This document shows, piece by piece, positions 21,950 through 34,372 of a stretch of 64,000 nucleotides of DNA. Source of the stretch: Ziziphus jujuba (taxonomy: Eukaryota > Streptophyta > Magnoliopsida > Rosales > Rhamnaceae); contig NC_083383.1 in NCBI RefSeq assembly GCF_031755915.1, forward strand, positions 19,395,001-19,459,000, given 5' to 3'. How positions within the stretch are numbered: position 1 is the stretch's first letter; every line of letters starts with the position of its first letter. The notes below the pieces were generated by a model. It was given only the letters and a program-made list of their open reading frames with translations, was not told the DNA's origin and ran no database searches. The translations under genes and the position numbers were made by a program.

Positions 21950-23552
21950 TGTAACGACCTATCTTGAGAAGAAAAAATGGAAATGTAAAATTTTTGGCGA
22001 TTTGACCAAGGTTAACCAAGTTTAACTTTTCTTTGGGGATGGATTTTGGTTTTGATTATTATACTATTGTGTATAGCTCATTGAAACGAGTTCACAAATT
22101 AGCAGTACACTTAATTTTAAATTATGGTTAAGGAATTTTGTTTGTAAGTGACCCAAGGGCCTATATATACTTGGGAAGCATATTAGGCATAAAACAATTC
22201 AAAAAAAAAAAAAAATACAAAAACTCATCCTTGAAAACCCTCAGGCCTACGAACAACCTAGCTCACAACTTGCGAACCTGTTTTACAGCCCATTTGATTA
22301 CATCAATTTATACCATCTCTAACCATTGGAAAGCTAAATACAATAGGCACCCATATTACCCATCCCACGGCGACCTTAGCAGTTGAATTTTAGGCCAAAT
22401 TGCCATTGGATGCACCCAGGTCAAGCCAACAAAGTAGGCAGCGATGATCTAGCTCGGTCATCGTATTTCATTCATTTTCAAGCCATTCCAAGCCATATCA
22501 TATAACCTTGCCCCATATTATGGACCTCTAACATCTGTTTTTTGAAATTCTTCACAGTTTTAGAGATCCAATAGCATCAAGTTTGGCCAAATTTTTTGAC
22601 AACTTTTCCAGCCACCAATGAGACTTTTGGATCAAGGTGAGTATACCGATGCATTCCTACATATAATTTGTAAATTTTGAGCATCATTTGATAATATTTT
22701 CATTATTGGATCAAACAGTTGAATATTGGATCAAATTGGGCTATTTTTGGATACAATTGAACAAATTGGACAATATTAAGTTGAATTTGTGTAATTAGGT
22801 GTTAATGAGACATAATGCAAAGTTTAAACTTCATTAAATTAGTTTCTAAGCGAAAAGCTCCAATTGAGGCTATTGAGTATTTAGGACTCATAAAATTGGA
22901 CCACCCAGTATCCAATTTTAGAAGTCTTAGAGTTATTAATGTTATCTTGGACAGTGGTGCACACCAAATGTCTTTTGTTTAAAGTTAGGAATTTGAAAAA
23001 TATTTTATTATCATTTTAGTCATCGAGACTAATATTGAAGGTGAACAAGCAAAGGAGCTGGTTTGAGCTATGATCTATAAGTGAACTTTATTTTCTGAAA
23101 TAGTTTTAGGAATTATGTGTTTGATTATATATGATATATAAATTATCTTCTTATTATTAGTTCTAGAATTATTTAAGTCACATGCTTTATTACATGCTAT
23201 GAAATATTTATTCAATTTATCATATTATGTTATATTAAATGGATTGATTTGGCATAAATAGATTTCAGTATATGCTTATACAATTATATATATGTTTGTG
23301 TTAATATACGTGAGAATATATTAATATGATGATTGTGGATATTATTTAATAAATTATACAAATATATTGGGTTATGAGTTGGATAATGGAAGGCAGATTA
23401 TTGTGTACCACATTGTACCATAGATATGAATTTGCTGGATTATGATAATGTGTACTTATTTGATGATCCCTTGCTTAATCACATGATTATTGAGGTTTGA
23501 TGGGAGGTTTCAGTCTACAACACATATGGGATGTCGAAGATCCCATTGACAT
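21950..23552 (+). repeat. TGTAAC-family LTR, copy II (cut by element B)
   Basis: Begins TGTAACGACCTATCTTGAG. Shares order and wording with copy III at 34373-37476: CAATTCAAAAA near 22195, CCTTGAAAACCCTCAGGCC, GAGTATACCGATGCATTCC at 22641, TATAATTTGTAAATTTT, and GGGAGGTTTCAGTCTA at 23504. It is interrupted at 23553 by element B, with GACAT as the left flank. It serves as the empty-site control for the solo LTR at 34800. Confidence 0.65.
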
Positions 23553-24662
23553 TGATACGAACCTAGGTCGACACACGCCTAAACCCGTATTATATTAGCC
23601 CGGATCTCAATTAAGTTCAGACTTTAATGGATTGACCTCAACCCCTAACCAACCTGTGATTAGAAACCTTGGTATAATAAAGACGCTATAATAGGTAATG
23701 GATATCCTATTGATAAGTCAAAACTAAAGCACTCACTCTAAATGGTGTTTTAGGTATTCAAAGAGAATAAAGAGAAATTCAATCTCACAAAATAAATTCT
23801 AAATGAATAATGTACTGAATATTAATGATAAAACAAGTCCTTAACTAGGCTAAAATCTACAAAATAAAACCTTAATTATCTAGGTAAAACCGGCCACCAA
23901 AGAATAGGAAACCTAGCTTGACCGAAATTCACCTCATTTCCTAATCCAATTTGGATTAATCAATTCCTTTATTTTGAATTATGAACTAATTAATTTACAA
24001 TGAAAATAATAAAATAATAACTTTCCTAAGTTGATTTTTCCAGCAAATAAATAAATAGAAACCAAATAAAAGACTAATTTACTAAAACAAAAAGTCAAAA
24101 TCAAATTAGGAAATTAGTTGACTAGTCTGACTACTAAGGTATCTTTGACCAATCTCTAGAATTAGCTTCCATATACCATTTAGGATGCAAAATATGATTA
24201 ATAATGATTCCCATATGTTTCCCCTTGATTGGAATAAGTCAAACAAGAAGAAAAGTCAAAGTCAGCGACTAAACATTACATTTTTGGCCAAATTGAGATG
24301 CTATCTGTACAAGTCCTTTTTAGATGCTTTTGATTCTACCTTGGCTAGATTCCATGTCCTATTAATGATATTCATTGAGTTCATGAAGTGTTGAAACCAT
24401 TCATTGCTACCCAAAGTCCAAATTTGCACGAAAACAGCTACTCGGATCCGTATCGGCTTCCACCATTCGGATGCTTAGAATAGGCGTTGTATACTTGGGT
24501 ATGGACAAGCTCTTTTGAGAATTAACTACTCCCTGTATAAATGCTCCCAGGTTTTCCCTAAACCTATTGAATTGAGATCTAGTGATTGGTCTAGTCTTCA
24601 TCTGTTTTGGGTCGGCACCCCAGTGGGTTGTCGGTTGTGCGGGTTCGGGCAAATTTGCATCA
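23553..24662 (-). repeat. Element B 3' LTR
   Basis: 1110 bp, TGATACGAACCTAGG to AATTTGCATCA on +. It is followed by TTCCCCTTCTCTTGAAAAGG, the complement of the polypurine tract. Pol tail coding runs into it to 24407. Confidence 0.92.
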
Positions 24663-25567
24663 TTCCCCTTCTCTTGAAAAGGATTTGCCCTCAAATCAAA
24701 ATTATCAATTGCAGTAAAAGGAGATAAGTTAGCAACATTAAATGTAGCACTAACATTATACTCGCCCGGTAAGTCAAGTTTGTAGGCATTTTCATTAATC
24801 TGCTCCAAAACTTGAAAATGTCCATCTCCACGCGACATAGGCTTCAACTTTCTTTGTTCAGGAAACCTCTCCTTTCTTAAATGCAACCAAGCATAATCCC
24901 CTAGATCAAACACTATCCCAAAAGATACTAGAAATACAAGTTCATTTCGGCAAAAATCACACTTTTTAATATTAGCAAATAGTCTCTCCTAAATTTTCAA
25001 ATTTCCACTAAGTAAAGCTCTCAACAATGTAGATAAAGTTCTATACAACAAAAACATTTTCAAATAAGCATCTTTATAAATTATAACCAGCAATGATTTC
25101 TTATTCAAAACTTCTTTATTAACATCACCAAAACTCAAATAAATTTTTTATTTTTCCTCTCTTTTCTTTCTTTTTCTTTCTTTCTCTTAGTTTGGCCCCA
25201 CTCTCAGCTTTTTCAACTTCCCTCTCACTCTCGGCCTTCTCTTGGTTTTTCCACTCAATTTGAGTCTTAGAATGCTTACCTTGAACAGCAAACTTGGACT
25301 TACCCTCTTGGATGGATGTGAAACTGTAGGTGCCATACTAGATTTCTCCTTGAGCTTTTCAGCCTCCCTCATTTATTGTATTTGTAGTTGATCTCTATAC
25401 ACCTCCTTGGGAGTTAATGGTTCCAGCTTGACTTTTTTACCTTTAGATCTAAAAATAATATATTTCCCTTGACCATAATGAATAGCATCTTTATCAAATT
25501 GCCATGGTCTACCTAATAGAATATGTCCAGCATGCATAGGCACAACATCACACAAAACAACCTTCAC
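24407..25567 (-). pseudogene. Element B C-terminal tail, scar and linker
   Basis: From 24913 down the frame is open for 168 codons: DYAWLHLRKERFPEQRKLKP, HFQVLEQINENAYKLDLPGE, NVSATFNVANLSPF, FDLRANPFQEKGND. It then crosses into the LTR with MKTRPITRSQFNRFRENLGA. Upstream, 24925-25045 is the scar: an integrase piece (RTLSTLLRALLSGNLKI) followed by an RT piece (LFANIKKCDFCRNELVFLVS), in that order. Before it lies the charged linker (MAPT..., 25139-25390) and the protease end GHILLGRPWQFDKDAIHYG. Confidence 0.85.
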
Positions 25568-27134
25568 ATATTTATCTATGCTAAATTTACTTTGGCTTGT
25601 TTATTCACTTTCATCTCACCACTATCATTAAGCCATTGTAATCTATATGGTTTTGGATGTTTAATAGTTGTTAAGCCTAATTTATCAACCACAATGTTAC
25701 TAATTATATTTGTACAACTTTCACTATCAATTTTCATACTACAAATCTTACCTTGAATTTCACATTGGGTGTGGAAGATGTTTTCTCTTTGAACTTGATC
25801 CTCATTTTTGTAAACAGCCAGCACTCTCCTAGAAACCAAGTTTAATTCAGCATTGGATGCATGCAAGGTTTCGGCTTCATCCTCAAAGTCTTCCTCTCCT
25901 TGCTCGGTTTCATCTCCATTTTCCTCATTTTTTGATTCTAGCTCACCATTACCCTTTGACACCATGATTCTTCTATTCGGGCATTGGCTAATGATGTGTC
26001 CTCATCTTTGGCACTTACAAAAAACAATTTCTCTAGATTTTGAAGGTTTAGAATCAGATTTTACCTCATTCTTTGGTGCTTGGATAGATTCAACTTTTAC
26101 ATCCTTCCTTGTGGAGCTCTCTTCACCTAGTTTCGATTTTTGTCTTGCTTCAAAAGGTGTGATTGTTTCTCCAAGCACTTGGATTTGACCTTGCACTGTT
26201 TGAAATTCCCCTAATTCGTGAGCTTACACCCCTCCTCTTAAATTGATGCTCAACTTTATAGCCACATGCAAAATATCCTCCAATTCCACATATTGTTGCA
26301 ATCCTAATTGATTGGCTATTTCACGATTCAAACGACCAAGAAACCTTGCCATGGTTGCTTCTTTATCTTCATTCATACTCAACCTCATCATGAGCATCTC
26401 CATCTCTTTATAATAATCCTCCACAGACCTATTTCCTTGAGATAAAGATTGAAGTCTTTGATGCAGCAACTTATGATAGTGTGATAGTACAAATCGTTTC
26501 CTTATGGCTCCCTTCATTTGTCACCATGTAGTAATAAAGTCATCACCAACTCTTCTTCGGGTCTTTTGCTCGTTTGGTCCACCATTGGAGTGTGTAATGA
26601 CTAAATTCCATTGCTGCCAATTTCAACTTCTTAGCCTCCAAATAGTTGTGGCAATCGAAGATCATCTCCATACGCTCCACCCATTCCAAGTAAGACTCTA
26701 GGTCACTTTTTACTATGAAAGGTGGTATATTTACCTTCATGTTTCCAAGATCATCATCTGCCTCCTCTCTCTTATGCCTCCCACTGCCTAGCCTCTCTTG
26801 GACAGCGTACGCTTCATCCATTCCTTCCTTGAAATCATCTCCAAAATTCCCCTCTTTGAACTCCTCTCTAGGTCATCCACGGCCTCTCAACCTCGACCTC
26901 GGCCTCCATGGAATTCTTGTCTCAAATTCGGCCCACCTTGAGATTTTTTAATCTACCCATCGTTTGATTTATATGGTCAAATTGAGCATTCATCCGCTGT
27001 AGTTGCTCCAAAATAGCCCTTATGTCCGTTTGCTCACCACTCCCTGTAGCTCAGGAATCACCATGGAATCCAACGGATTCTTCTTCATTAATTCTTAATG
27101 GTGCATCTCCCCTCCTCAACCTTAAATCTTCCAT
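25568..27134 (-). pseudogene. Element B gag and protease, decayed
   Basis: The gag start is the ATG at 27134 (MEDLRLRRGDAPLRINEEES). Capsid core at 26821-26224 reads DDLGNMKVNIPPFIVKSDLE, YLEWVERMEMIFDCHNYLEA, FLGRLNREIANQLGLQQYVE. The zinc knuckle lies near 26013 (FCKCQ with the H/C part damaged). Protease at 25965-25576 has IDSESCTNIISNIVVDKLGL, with DSG changed to DSE, so it would be inactive. Several stops and frameshifts. Confidence 0.85.
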
Positions 27135-28266
27135 GTTAGTATGAATATTGAAAAAATAAAATAAATCCTTATCAAATTTACTCCCTCACTTGTTTCACTC
27201 AAACAAGATTTCGACACTCGTGTTTGCACACTAGTTTCGGCTTTTTACCCTCTTTTGAACTCACACGCTCTTGCCTTTTTCCACTCAAAGAATTAAATCA
27301 GAGTTCTAATTAAAATAGCCATAAAACAGATATTAGATCATAAGAATGTTTTAATTAAACTTATCAACAAAACAGCAACTAAATCAAGCAAATACCGAGC
27401 AGAATGAAAATACCTATTCTTAGCTTTTCTAAGCAAAAACAAGGTAAATTAACAAGGAAAATTTTGGAATCAATAAGAATTGGACCAGATGATAAGAAAT
27501 TAAGGATTCAAGAATACAAATTTAGAAAAAGAATTTCAAACATGAACAAGAATCAATTCGAACAAAATTAAAGAATAGTGTTGGTTGTTGTTCTTGTAAT
27601 TCAAGTTTTTGTATAAAATCCTTTAACTAATTTTAATCCAAATAATTTAAACACTCAAAATTCAAATATCTGGAAACAAAAATTAATCTCCAACAACTCA
27701 AAATATTGAATAAATAATAAACAAATCAGCAGTTCCAAGAAAATTTCCAGCACCAATTTTCAACACCGAATTCAACAAACTGATTTATTTTTTTTATTCA
27801 GCTTTTCTTCTCTTTTTTTTTTTTTTTTTAACTCACAGAACTTTAACAACTTCAATAGCAAGAATCAACACCAAAATTTGAAATTTCAACACCAAATAAC
27901 CACCAAACCCATGACCTCCAAAACAAAATACAAATGTGCAGTTTTTTTTATATGTTGCCGCAAACACACTTCTTTTCTCTTCTTTTTTTTTTCTTTTTTA
28001 TGCAAATAATTAATACCAAAAACAGCAAAGAAAAATCAATAATAAACTAAATTAACAAGAACAATGATAAAAGACAACCAACAAACTAGAAAACAAAAAT
28101 ACCGTAAAATAAGGAAATCTAATTTAACTAAGGAACGAATTTTTTTCTATTTTTAAAGATGCTGAATGTGTATGAGATGGATGCAACCTTAACTTAATGA
28201 TAATTTACAGATTAACACAAAAAAAGAAAAAGAAAATAAAGATAGATCAAATCTGAACAAAATTTG

Positions 28267-28278
28267 GCTTTGATACCA
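28267..28278 (-). other. Primer binding site, element B
   Basis: Reads TGGTATCAAAGC on -, one base from the tRNA-Met complement TGGTATCAGAGC. It sits 2 bases inside the 5' LTR. Confidence 0.85.
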
Positions 28279-28280
28279 AA

Positions 28281-28621
28281 TGACATGAACCTAGGTCGAC
28301 ACACGCCTAAACCCGTATTATATTAGCCTGGATCTCAATTAAGTTAAGATTTTAATGGATTGACCTCAACCTCTAATCAACTCGTGATTAGAAACCTTGG
28401 TATAATGAAGACACCACAATAGGTGATGGATATCCTATTGATAAGTCAAAACTAAAACACTCACTCTCTAATGGTGTTTTAGGTATTAAAAGAGAACAAA
28501 AAGAAACTCAATCTCACAAAATAAATTCTGAATGAATAAGGTGCTGAATAATATTGATAAAACAAGCCCTTAAATAGGCTAAAAGTTACAAAATAAAACC
28601 CTAATTATCTAGGTAAAACCG
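28281..28621 (-). repeat. Element B 5' LTR, first 341 bp only
   Basis: Begins TGACATGAACCTAGG (TGATACG in the partner) and shares GGTCGACACACGCCTAAACC with the 3' LTR at 23553, which links the two as a pair. It stops at AAAACCG where element D begins, and the remaining ~770 bp are missing from the window. Confidence 0.85.
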
Positions 28622-29738
28622 TGATACGAACCTAGGACGAGTTCCTCCTAAACCCGTATTATATTAGTCCGGATCTAATTATGTTCGAGCTCTAATGGTC
28701 ACCTTAACCCCTAACTAACCTGTGATTAGAAACCTTGGTATAATAAAGACACCACAATAGGAGATGGATATCCTATTGATAAGTCAAAACTAAAACACTC
28801 ATTCACTAATGGTGTTTTTGGTGTTCAAAGAGAACAAAGAGAAATTCAATCTCACAAAATAAATTCTGAATGAATAATGTACTGAATATTGTTGATAAAA
28901 CAAGCCTTTAAATAGGCTAAAAAAGTTACAAATTAAAACCCTAATGAACTAGGCAAAACCGCCCACCAAAGGATAGGAAACATAGCTTGGCTTCCTAATC
29001 TAATTTGGATTAATTAATTCCTTTATTTTGAATTAGGAATTAATTAATTTACAATGAAAATAATAAAATAATAACTTTCCTAAACTTATTTTTCCAGAAA
29101 TAAATAAATAAAAACCAAAAGTAAAGGTAATTTCCTAAAATAAAAAGCAGAAATCAAATTAGGAAACAAGAATACTAGCCTTTTGACGAAGTTGACTTTT
29201 ATCAATCTTTGACCAATTTGAGCTCCAAATCAGCTTCTATATACTTTTTAGGATGCCAAATAAGATTATTATGGAGTCCCACATGTTGCTCTTGCTTGAA
29301 GGAAAGAGAAAAATCCAACTCAGAAAAATACAGTGAAGTCAGTGGAAAATACAGCAAAACCCGGCCAATTTCCCTCTCATGCGCACACCACACAAATGAC
29401 CAGCTTAGCTTTGGACGTGACCAGTTCCCATGATTTCTTAGTGATATCAAGTTAATTCAATAAGATTTGAACCCATTTTGCGCTGCCTAGAATCCATAAA
29501 TGCACCAAAACTGCTACCCGGGTCCGTATCAACTTCCACCATTTGTATGCTCGAAATAGGTCTTGGATCTTTGGGTATGTACAAGCCCTTTTGGGAATGA
29601 ATTACTCCCTAGATAAAGGCAGAAAGGTTGTCCTTAAACTTCTTAGCTTGAGCCCTAGTGATCGGCCCAGTCTTCATCCGTATCGGGTCGGCACCCCAGC
29701 AGGTTGTCTGTTGTGCGGGCTCGGGCAGATTCACATCA
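28622..29738 (-). repeat. Element D 3' LTR
   Basis: 1117 bp, TGATACGAACCTAGG to GATTCACATCA, followed by the polypurine complement TTCCCCTCCATTTGAAAATG. Confidence 0.92.
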
Positions 29739-30480
29739 TTCCCCTCCATTTGAAAATGATTTGTCCTCAAATCAAGATCTTCACCTGCAGAAAAAGGAGA
29801 TAAATCAGCAACATTAAATGTGGCACTAACATTATACTCACCTATTAAATCAAGTTTGTAGGTATTCTCGTTAATTTGCTTCAAAACTTGAAAAGGTGCA
29901 TCCACACACTGCACAAGCTTTAACTTTCTATGTTTCATAAACTTCTCCTTTCATAAGTGCAACCAAATCGAATCTCCTGGGTCAAACACTATCACAAAAA
30001 AATCTAAAAATACATGCTCATTATGGCAAAAATTACACTTTTTAAAGTTAGCAAATAATCTCTTCCTAATTTTCAAATTTCCACAAAGTAAAGCTCTCAA
30101 CAATGCAGATAAAGTTCTAAATAACAAAAGCATCTTTAAATAAGCATCTTTATAATTCATGACCAACAATGGTTTCTACGTAAGATGGCTTTATTAACAT
30201 CCCCGAAACTCAAATAAAAATTTTTATTTTTCCTTTCTTTTCCTTTCTCACTTACGGTTTCATTGAATTTTGCATGACACTCGGCTCTTTCTCCAAGTTT
30301 CTCACTCTCAGGTTTATTATAATTTTTCCACTCAACCTAGGTTTTAGAGGACTTACCTTGGACAGCAAGCTCACCTTTTACCTCTTGAATAGATGGTGGA
30401 ACTGTTGGTGCCATACTAGCCTTCTCTTTGAGCCTCTTGGCTTCCCTCCTTTGTTGCAGTTGTAGTTGATCTCTAAAAAC
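29609..30480 (-). pseudogene. Element D C-terminal tail, scar and linker
   Basis: Tail at 29938-29609 reads APFQVLKQINENTYKLDLIG, NVSATFNVADLSPF, then crosses the LTR border into GPITRAQAKKFKDNLSAFI. The scar lies at 29995-30130 within an open 72-codon frame: [18 protein letters not shown] (integrase) followed by RLFANFKKCNFCHNEHVFLD (RT), then VFDPGDSIWLHL. The linker upstream (30190-30480) contains GELAVQGKSSKT, the type also seen as the second linker of element G. Confidence 0.85.
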
Positions 30481-32107
30481 CTCATTCAAAATCAATGGCT
30501 CTAGCTTGACTTTCTTACCTTTAAATCTAAAAACAATATAGTTCTCTCAACCATAATGAGTTGCATCTTTATCAAATTGCCATGGTCTACGTAATAAAAT
30601 ATGTCCCGTATGCATAGGCACAACATCACATAAAACCACATCCATATATTTATCAACCACAATGTTACTAATTACATTTGTGCAATTTCCATTATCAATA
30701 ATCATACTACGAATCTTACCTTAGATTTTACATCGGGTGTGGAAGATGTTTTTTCTTTGAACTTCATCCTCATCCTTGTATATAGCAAGTACTCTGAACC
30801 AAGTTTAATTTGGCATTGGATACATGGAGTGTCTCAGCTTCATCTTCATGTTCTTCCTCTCCTTGTTCGGTCTCACACTCACTTTCTTCACTTTCTGATT
30901 CTCGCTCACCATTACCCTTTAACACTATGATTCTTCTATCCGGGCATTGGCTAGTGATGTGTCCTTGTCCCTGGCACTTAAAACAAATAATTTCTCTAGA
31001 TCTTGAAGGTTTAGGATCATATTTTACCTCATTCTTTGGTGCTTGGACAGATTCGGCTTTGGACTCACTTTTTGGCCGATTGAAGCTTTCTTCACCTAGT
31101 TTCGATTTTTGCTTTGACTCATAGATGGGATTGCTTCTCCAAGCACTTGGATTTGATCTTCCACTGTTGGAAACACCCCCAAACTATGAGCCTACACCCC
31201 TCCTCTTGAATTGATGCTCTAATTTAATAGCCACATGCAACATCTTCTCCAATTCCACATATCGTTGCAATTCTTGTTGATTGTCTATCTCATGATTCAA
31301 ACCACCAAGGAATCTTGCCATGGTTGCTTCTCTATCCTCATTCATGCTTAACCTCATCATAACCATCTCCATCTCTTTATAATAATCCTCCACAGACCTA
31401 CTTCCTTGTGATAAAGATTGAAGCCTTTGATGCAGCAACCTATGATAATGTGATGGTACGAATCACTTCCTCATGGCTCCTTTCATTTGTCGCCATGTAG
31501 TGATCAAGTCATCACCAACTCTCTTTCAGGTGTTGTGCTCATTGGTCCACCATTGGAATGCATAATGACCAAACTCTATTGCTGCCAACTTTACTTTCTT
31601 GGCCTTCGAATAAATATGACAATAAAAAATCATCTCTATTCTCTCCTCCCATTCCAAATATGCCTCCGGATAATTTTTTCCCATGAAAGGTGGAATGTTT
31701 ACCTTGATATTCCCTAGATCATCATCTTCATTCCTTGTTGGTATCCCACAGATTGGCCTTTCTTGAGGTTCAAAAATTTCATCATACCCCTTATCCAAGT
31801 CATCTCCAAAGTTACTTCCCCCAAATTCCTCTCTTGGTCGCCTTTGGCCTTCTCGACCTCGACCTCGACCTCGACCTCAATGAGCATCTAAACTTATATT
31901 TGACCGTCCTTGTGATTTTTCTATCCTGTCCATCCTTTGATCTATGTTATCCAATTGAGCATTCAGCCGCTGCAATTGCTCCAATATAGCCCCCATGTCC
32001 GTTTGCTCACCACTCCCCATAGCTCAGGAACCACCATGGAATCCTACAGATTCTTCTTCATTAATTCTTAAAGGTGGGTCTTCTCTTCGCACCCTTGAAT
32101 CTACCAT
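30481..32107 (-). pseudogene. Element D gag and protease, decayed
   Basis: The gag ATG at 32107 begins MVDSRVRREDPPLRINEEES. The capsid core follows in pieces (31798-31526 and 31438-31184: NIKVNIPPFMGKNYPEAYLE, LGGLNHEIDNQQELQRYVEL). The zinc knuckle is near 30985 (FKCQGQGHI). Protease has DNG for DSG (IIDNGNC). It also lost ~130 bp between 'TTTATC' repeats at ~30654, removing the KLGL...NKQAKVKF part. Non-functional. Confidence 0.85.
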
Positions 32108-33252
32108 GTTAGTATGAATAATACAAAACTAAAATAAGACCTCACCAAATTCACTCCCTCACATGTTGTACTCAAACAAGAACTCGACACTTGTGTTTGC
32201 ACACTAGTTTTGGCTTTTAACCTCTTATGAGCTCATACACTCTTGCCTTTTTCCACTCAAAGAATTTACTCAAATTTCTAATTAAAACACTCATAAAACA
32301 GAAATTAGGTTACAAGTATGTTTAATTAAACTTATCAATAAAACAGTAGCAAAAAGTAATTCCTAGTTTTCAGCTTTTCTAGGCAAAATAAGGCAAATCA
32401 ACAAGGAACTTTTGGAAATAATAAGAACTGGACTAGATGGTAAGAAATTAAAGATTCAAGAATAAAAATTTAGAAAAAAAATTTCAAACATGAACAAGAA
32501 TCAATTTGAACAAAATTAAAGAATAGTGTGGGTTGTTGTTCTTGTAGTTCTAGTTTTGTATCAATTCCTTTAACTAATTTTAATCCAAATAATTTAAGCA
32601 CCCAAAATTCAAATATCCAGCAACAAAAATAATTCTCCAGAAACTCCAAATATTGAATAAATAATCAACAAAACAGCAGCTCCAAGAAATTTCCAGCAAC
32701 AAATTTCAACACCAAATTCAACAAAATCAGAAATTTCTTTTTTAATTCGTCTTTTCTTCTTTTTTTTTTCTTTTTTTTTTTACTCAAAGAAATAAAACAA
32801 CTGCAGTAGCAAGAATGAACACCTAAATTGCAATTCCAATACCAAATAATAACCAAACCCATGACCTCCCAAACAAAATACAAATTGTGCAGTTTTATTT
32901 TTTTTTTTTTTGTTTTGTTTATATATCCATTCGACTCTTCTTTTTATTATTATTATTATTTTTTGAATATATGAATGCAAATATTTAATACTAAAACAGT
33001 AAATAAAAATCAACAAAACCAAAATTAACAAGAACAATGATAAAAAGCAACCAACAAACTAGGAAGCAAATATATGGTAAAACTAGGAAATCATAATTTA
33101 ACTAAGAATGAAATTTATTTATTTTTTTTAAAGATGCAGAACATGTATGATGATAGAAGCAACCTTACCCTAATGCTAAAATTGCAGAATAACATAAAAA
33201 CAAATAAAACAAATAAAGCAAATAAAGATAGATCAAACCTGAACAAAATTCG
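32108..33252 (-). other. Element D untranslated leader
   Basis: Leader between primer site and gag with T-rich runs on + (32760-32780, 32898-32912, 32940-32962). These correspond to A-runs in the RNA, like those of the other F1 copies. Confidence 0.6.
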
Positions 33253-33264
33253 GCTCTGATACCA
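33253..33264 (-). other. Primer binding site, element D
   Basis: Exact TGGTATCAGAGC on -, 2 bases inside the 5' LTR. Confidence 0.9.
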
Positions 33265-33266
33265 AA

Positions 33267-34372
33267 TGATACGAATGTAAGGCGACCTACTCCTAAACCC
33301 GTTTATAGTAGCCGGGATCTAATTATGTTCAAGTTCTAATGGTCACCTTAACCACTAACCAACCTGTGATTAGAAAGCTTGGCATAATGAAGATGCCACA
33401 ATGGGATATGGATATCTTATTGATAAGTCAAAGCTAAAACATTCATTCACTATGGTGTTTTAGGTGTTCAAAGAGAATAAAGAAAAATTCAATCTCACAA
33501 AATAAATTCTGAATGAATAATGTACTGAATATTATTGATAAAACAAGCCCTTAAATAGGCTAAAAAAGTTACAAATTAAAACCCTAATTAACTAGGTGAA
33601 ACCAGCCACTGAAGGATAAGAAACCTAGCTTGGCCGAAATTCACCTCCTTTCCTAATCTAATTTAGATTAATTAATTCCTTTATTTTGAATTAGGAACTA
33701 ATTAATTTACAATGAAAATAATAAAATAATAATTTTCCTAAACTTATTTATCCAGAAAGAAAATAAATAAAAACCAAAAGTAGAGGTAATTTCCTAAAAT
33801 AAAAAGTAGAAATCAAATTAGGACATCAGAATACTAGCTTTATGACTAAGTTGACTTTGACCAATCTTTGACCAATTTGAGCTCCAAATCAGATTATATG
33901 TGCTTTGTAGGATGCCAAATAAGATTGTTATGGAGTCCCACATGCTGCCCTTGCTTGGAGGAAAGACAAAAAGCCAACTCAGCAAAATATAGTCAAGCCA
34001 GCGAAAAATACAGCAAAACCCAGCCAATTTCTCTCTCATGTGCACACCACTCAAATGACCAGCTTAGCTTCGCCCTTGACCAGCTCCCATGACTTCTTAG
34101 TGATATCAAGTGAATTCAAGAAGATTAGAACCCATTTCCTGCTCCCTGGAATCCAGAAATGCACCAAAATCGCTATCCGAGTCCATATCGGCTTCCACCA
34201 TTTGTATGCTCAGAACAGGTCTTGGATCTTTGGGTATGGACAAGCCCTTTTGGGAATGAATTACTCCCTAGATAAAATCAGCAAGATTGTCTTTAAACTT
34301 CTTAGCTTGAGCCCTAATAATCGGCCTGGTCTTCATCCGTATCGAGTTGGCCCCCCACCGGGTTGTCGGTTG
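33267..34372 (-). repeat. Element D 5' LTR (right end lost)
   Basis: Starts TGATACGAATGTAAGG and follows F1 LTR sequence up to GGGTTGTCGGTTG, then breaks. The final GATTCACATCA part is missing. Confidence 0.88.

Larger units (their letters stand above)
23553..28621 (-). mobile_element. Element B: non-autonomous F1 retrotransposon, 5' LTR truncated
   Basis: On the + strand the order is 3' LTR (23553-24662), purine tract complement (24663 on), pol tail, scar, linker, protease, gag, leader, primer site (28267-28278) and the first 341 bp of the 5' LTR (28281-28621), which is broken by element D. The internal region is ~3.6 kb and lacks RT, RNase H and the integrase core. Left flank GACAT; the right flank was lost in a later deletion. 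Confidence 0.88.
28622..34372 (-). mobile_element. Element D: non-autonomous F1 retrotransposon inserted in element B's 5' LTR
   Basis: LTRs at 28622-29738 and 33267-34372, primer site at 33253-33264, internal region ~3.5 kb without RT, RNase H or integrase core. Left flank is AACCG (28617-28621). The right LTR stops at ~34372 about 35-40 bp short of its end and runs straight into TGTAAC-family sequence, so the right duplication is gone. Confidence 0.88.

Noticed and set aside
23553..28621. Element B as an autonomous element with RT lost by a private deletion
   Set aside because: The same scrambled scar occurs in D, F and G, so the loss predates these insertions.
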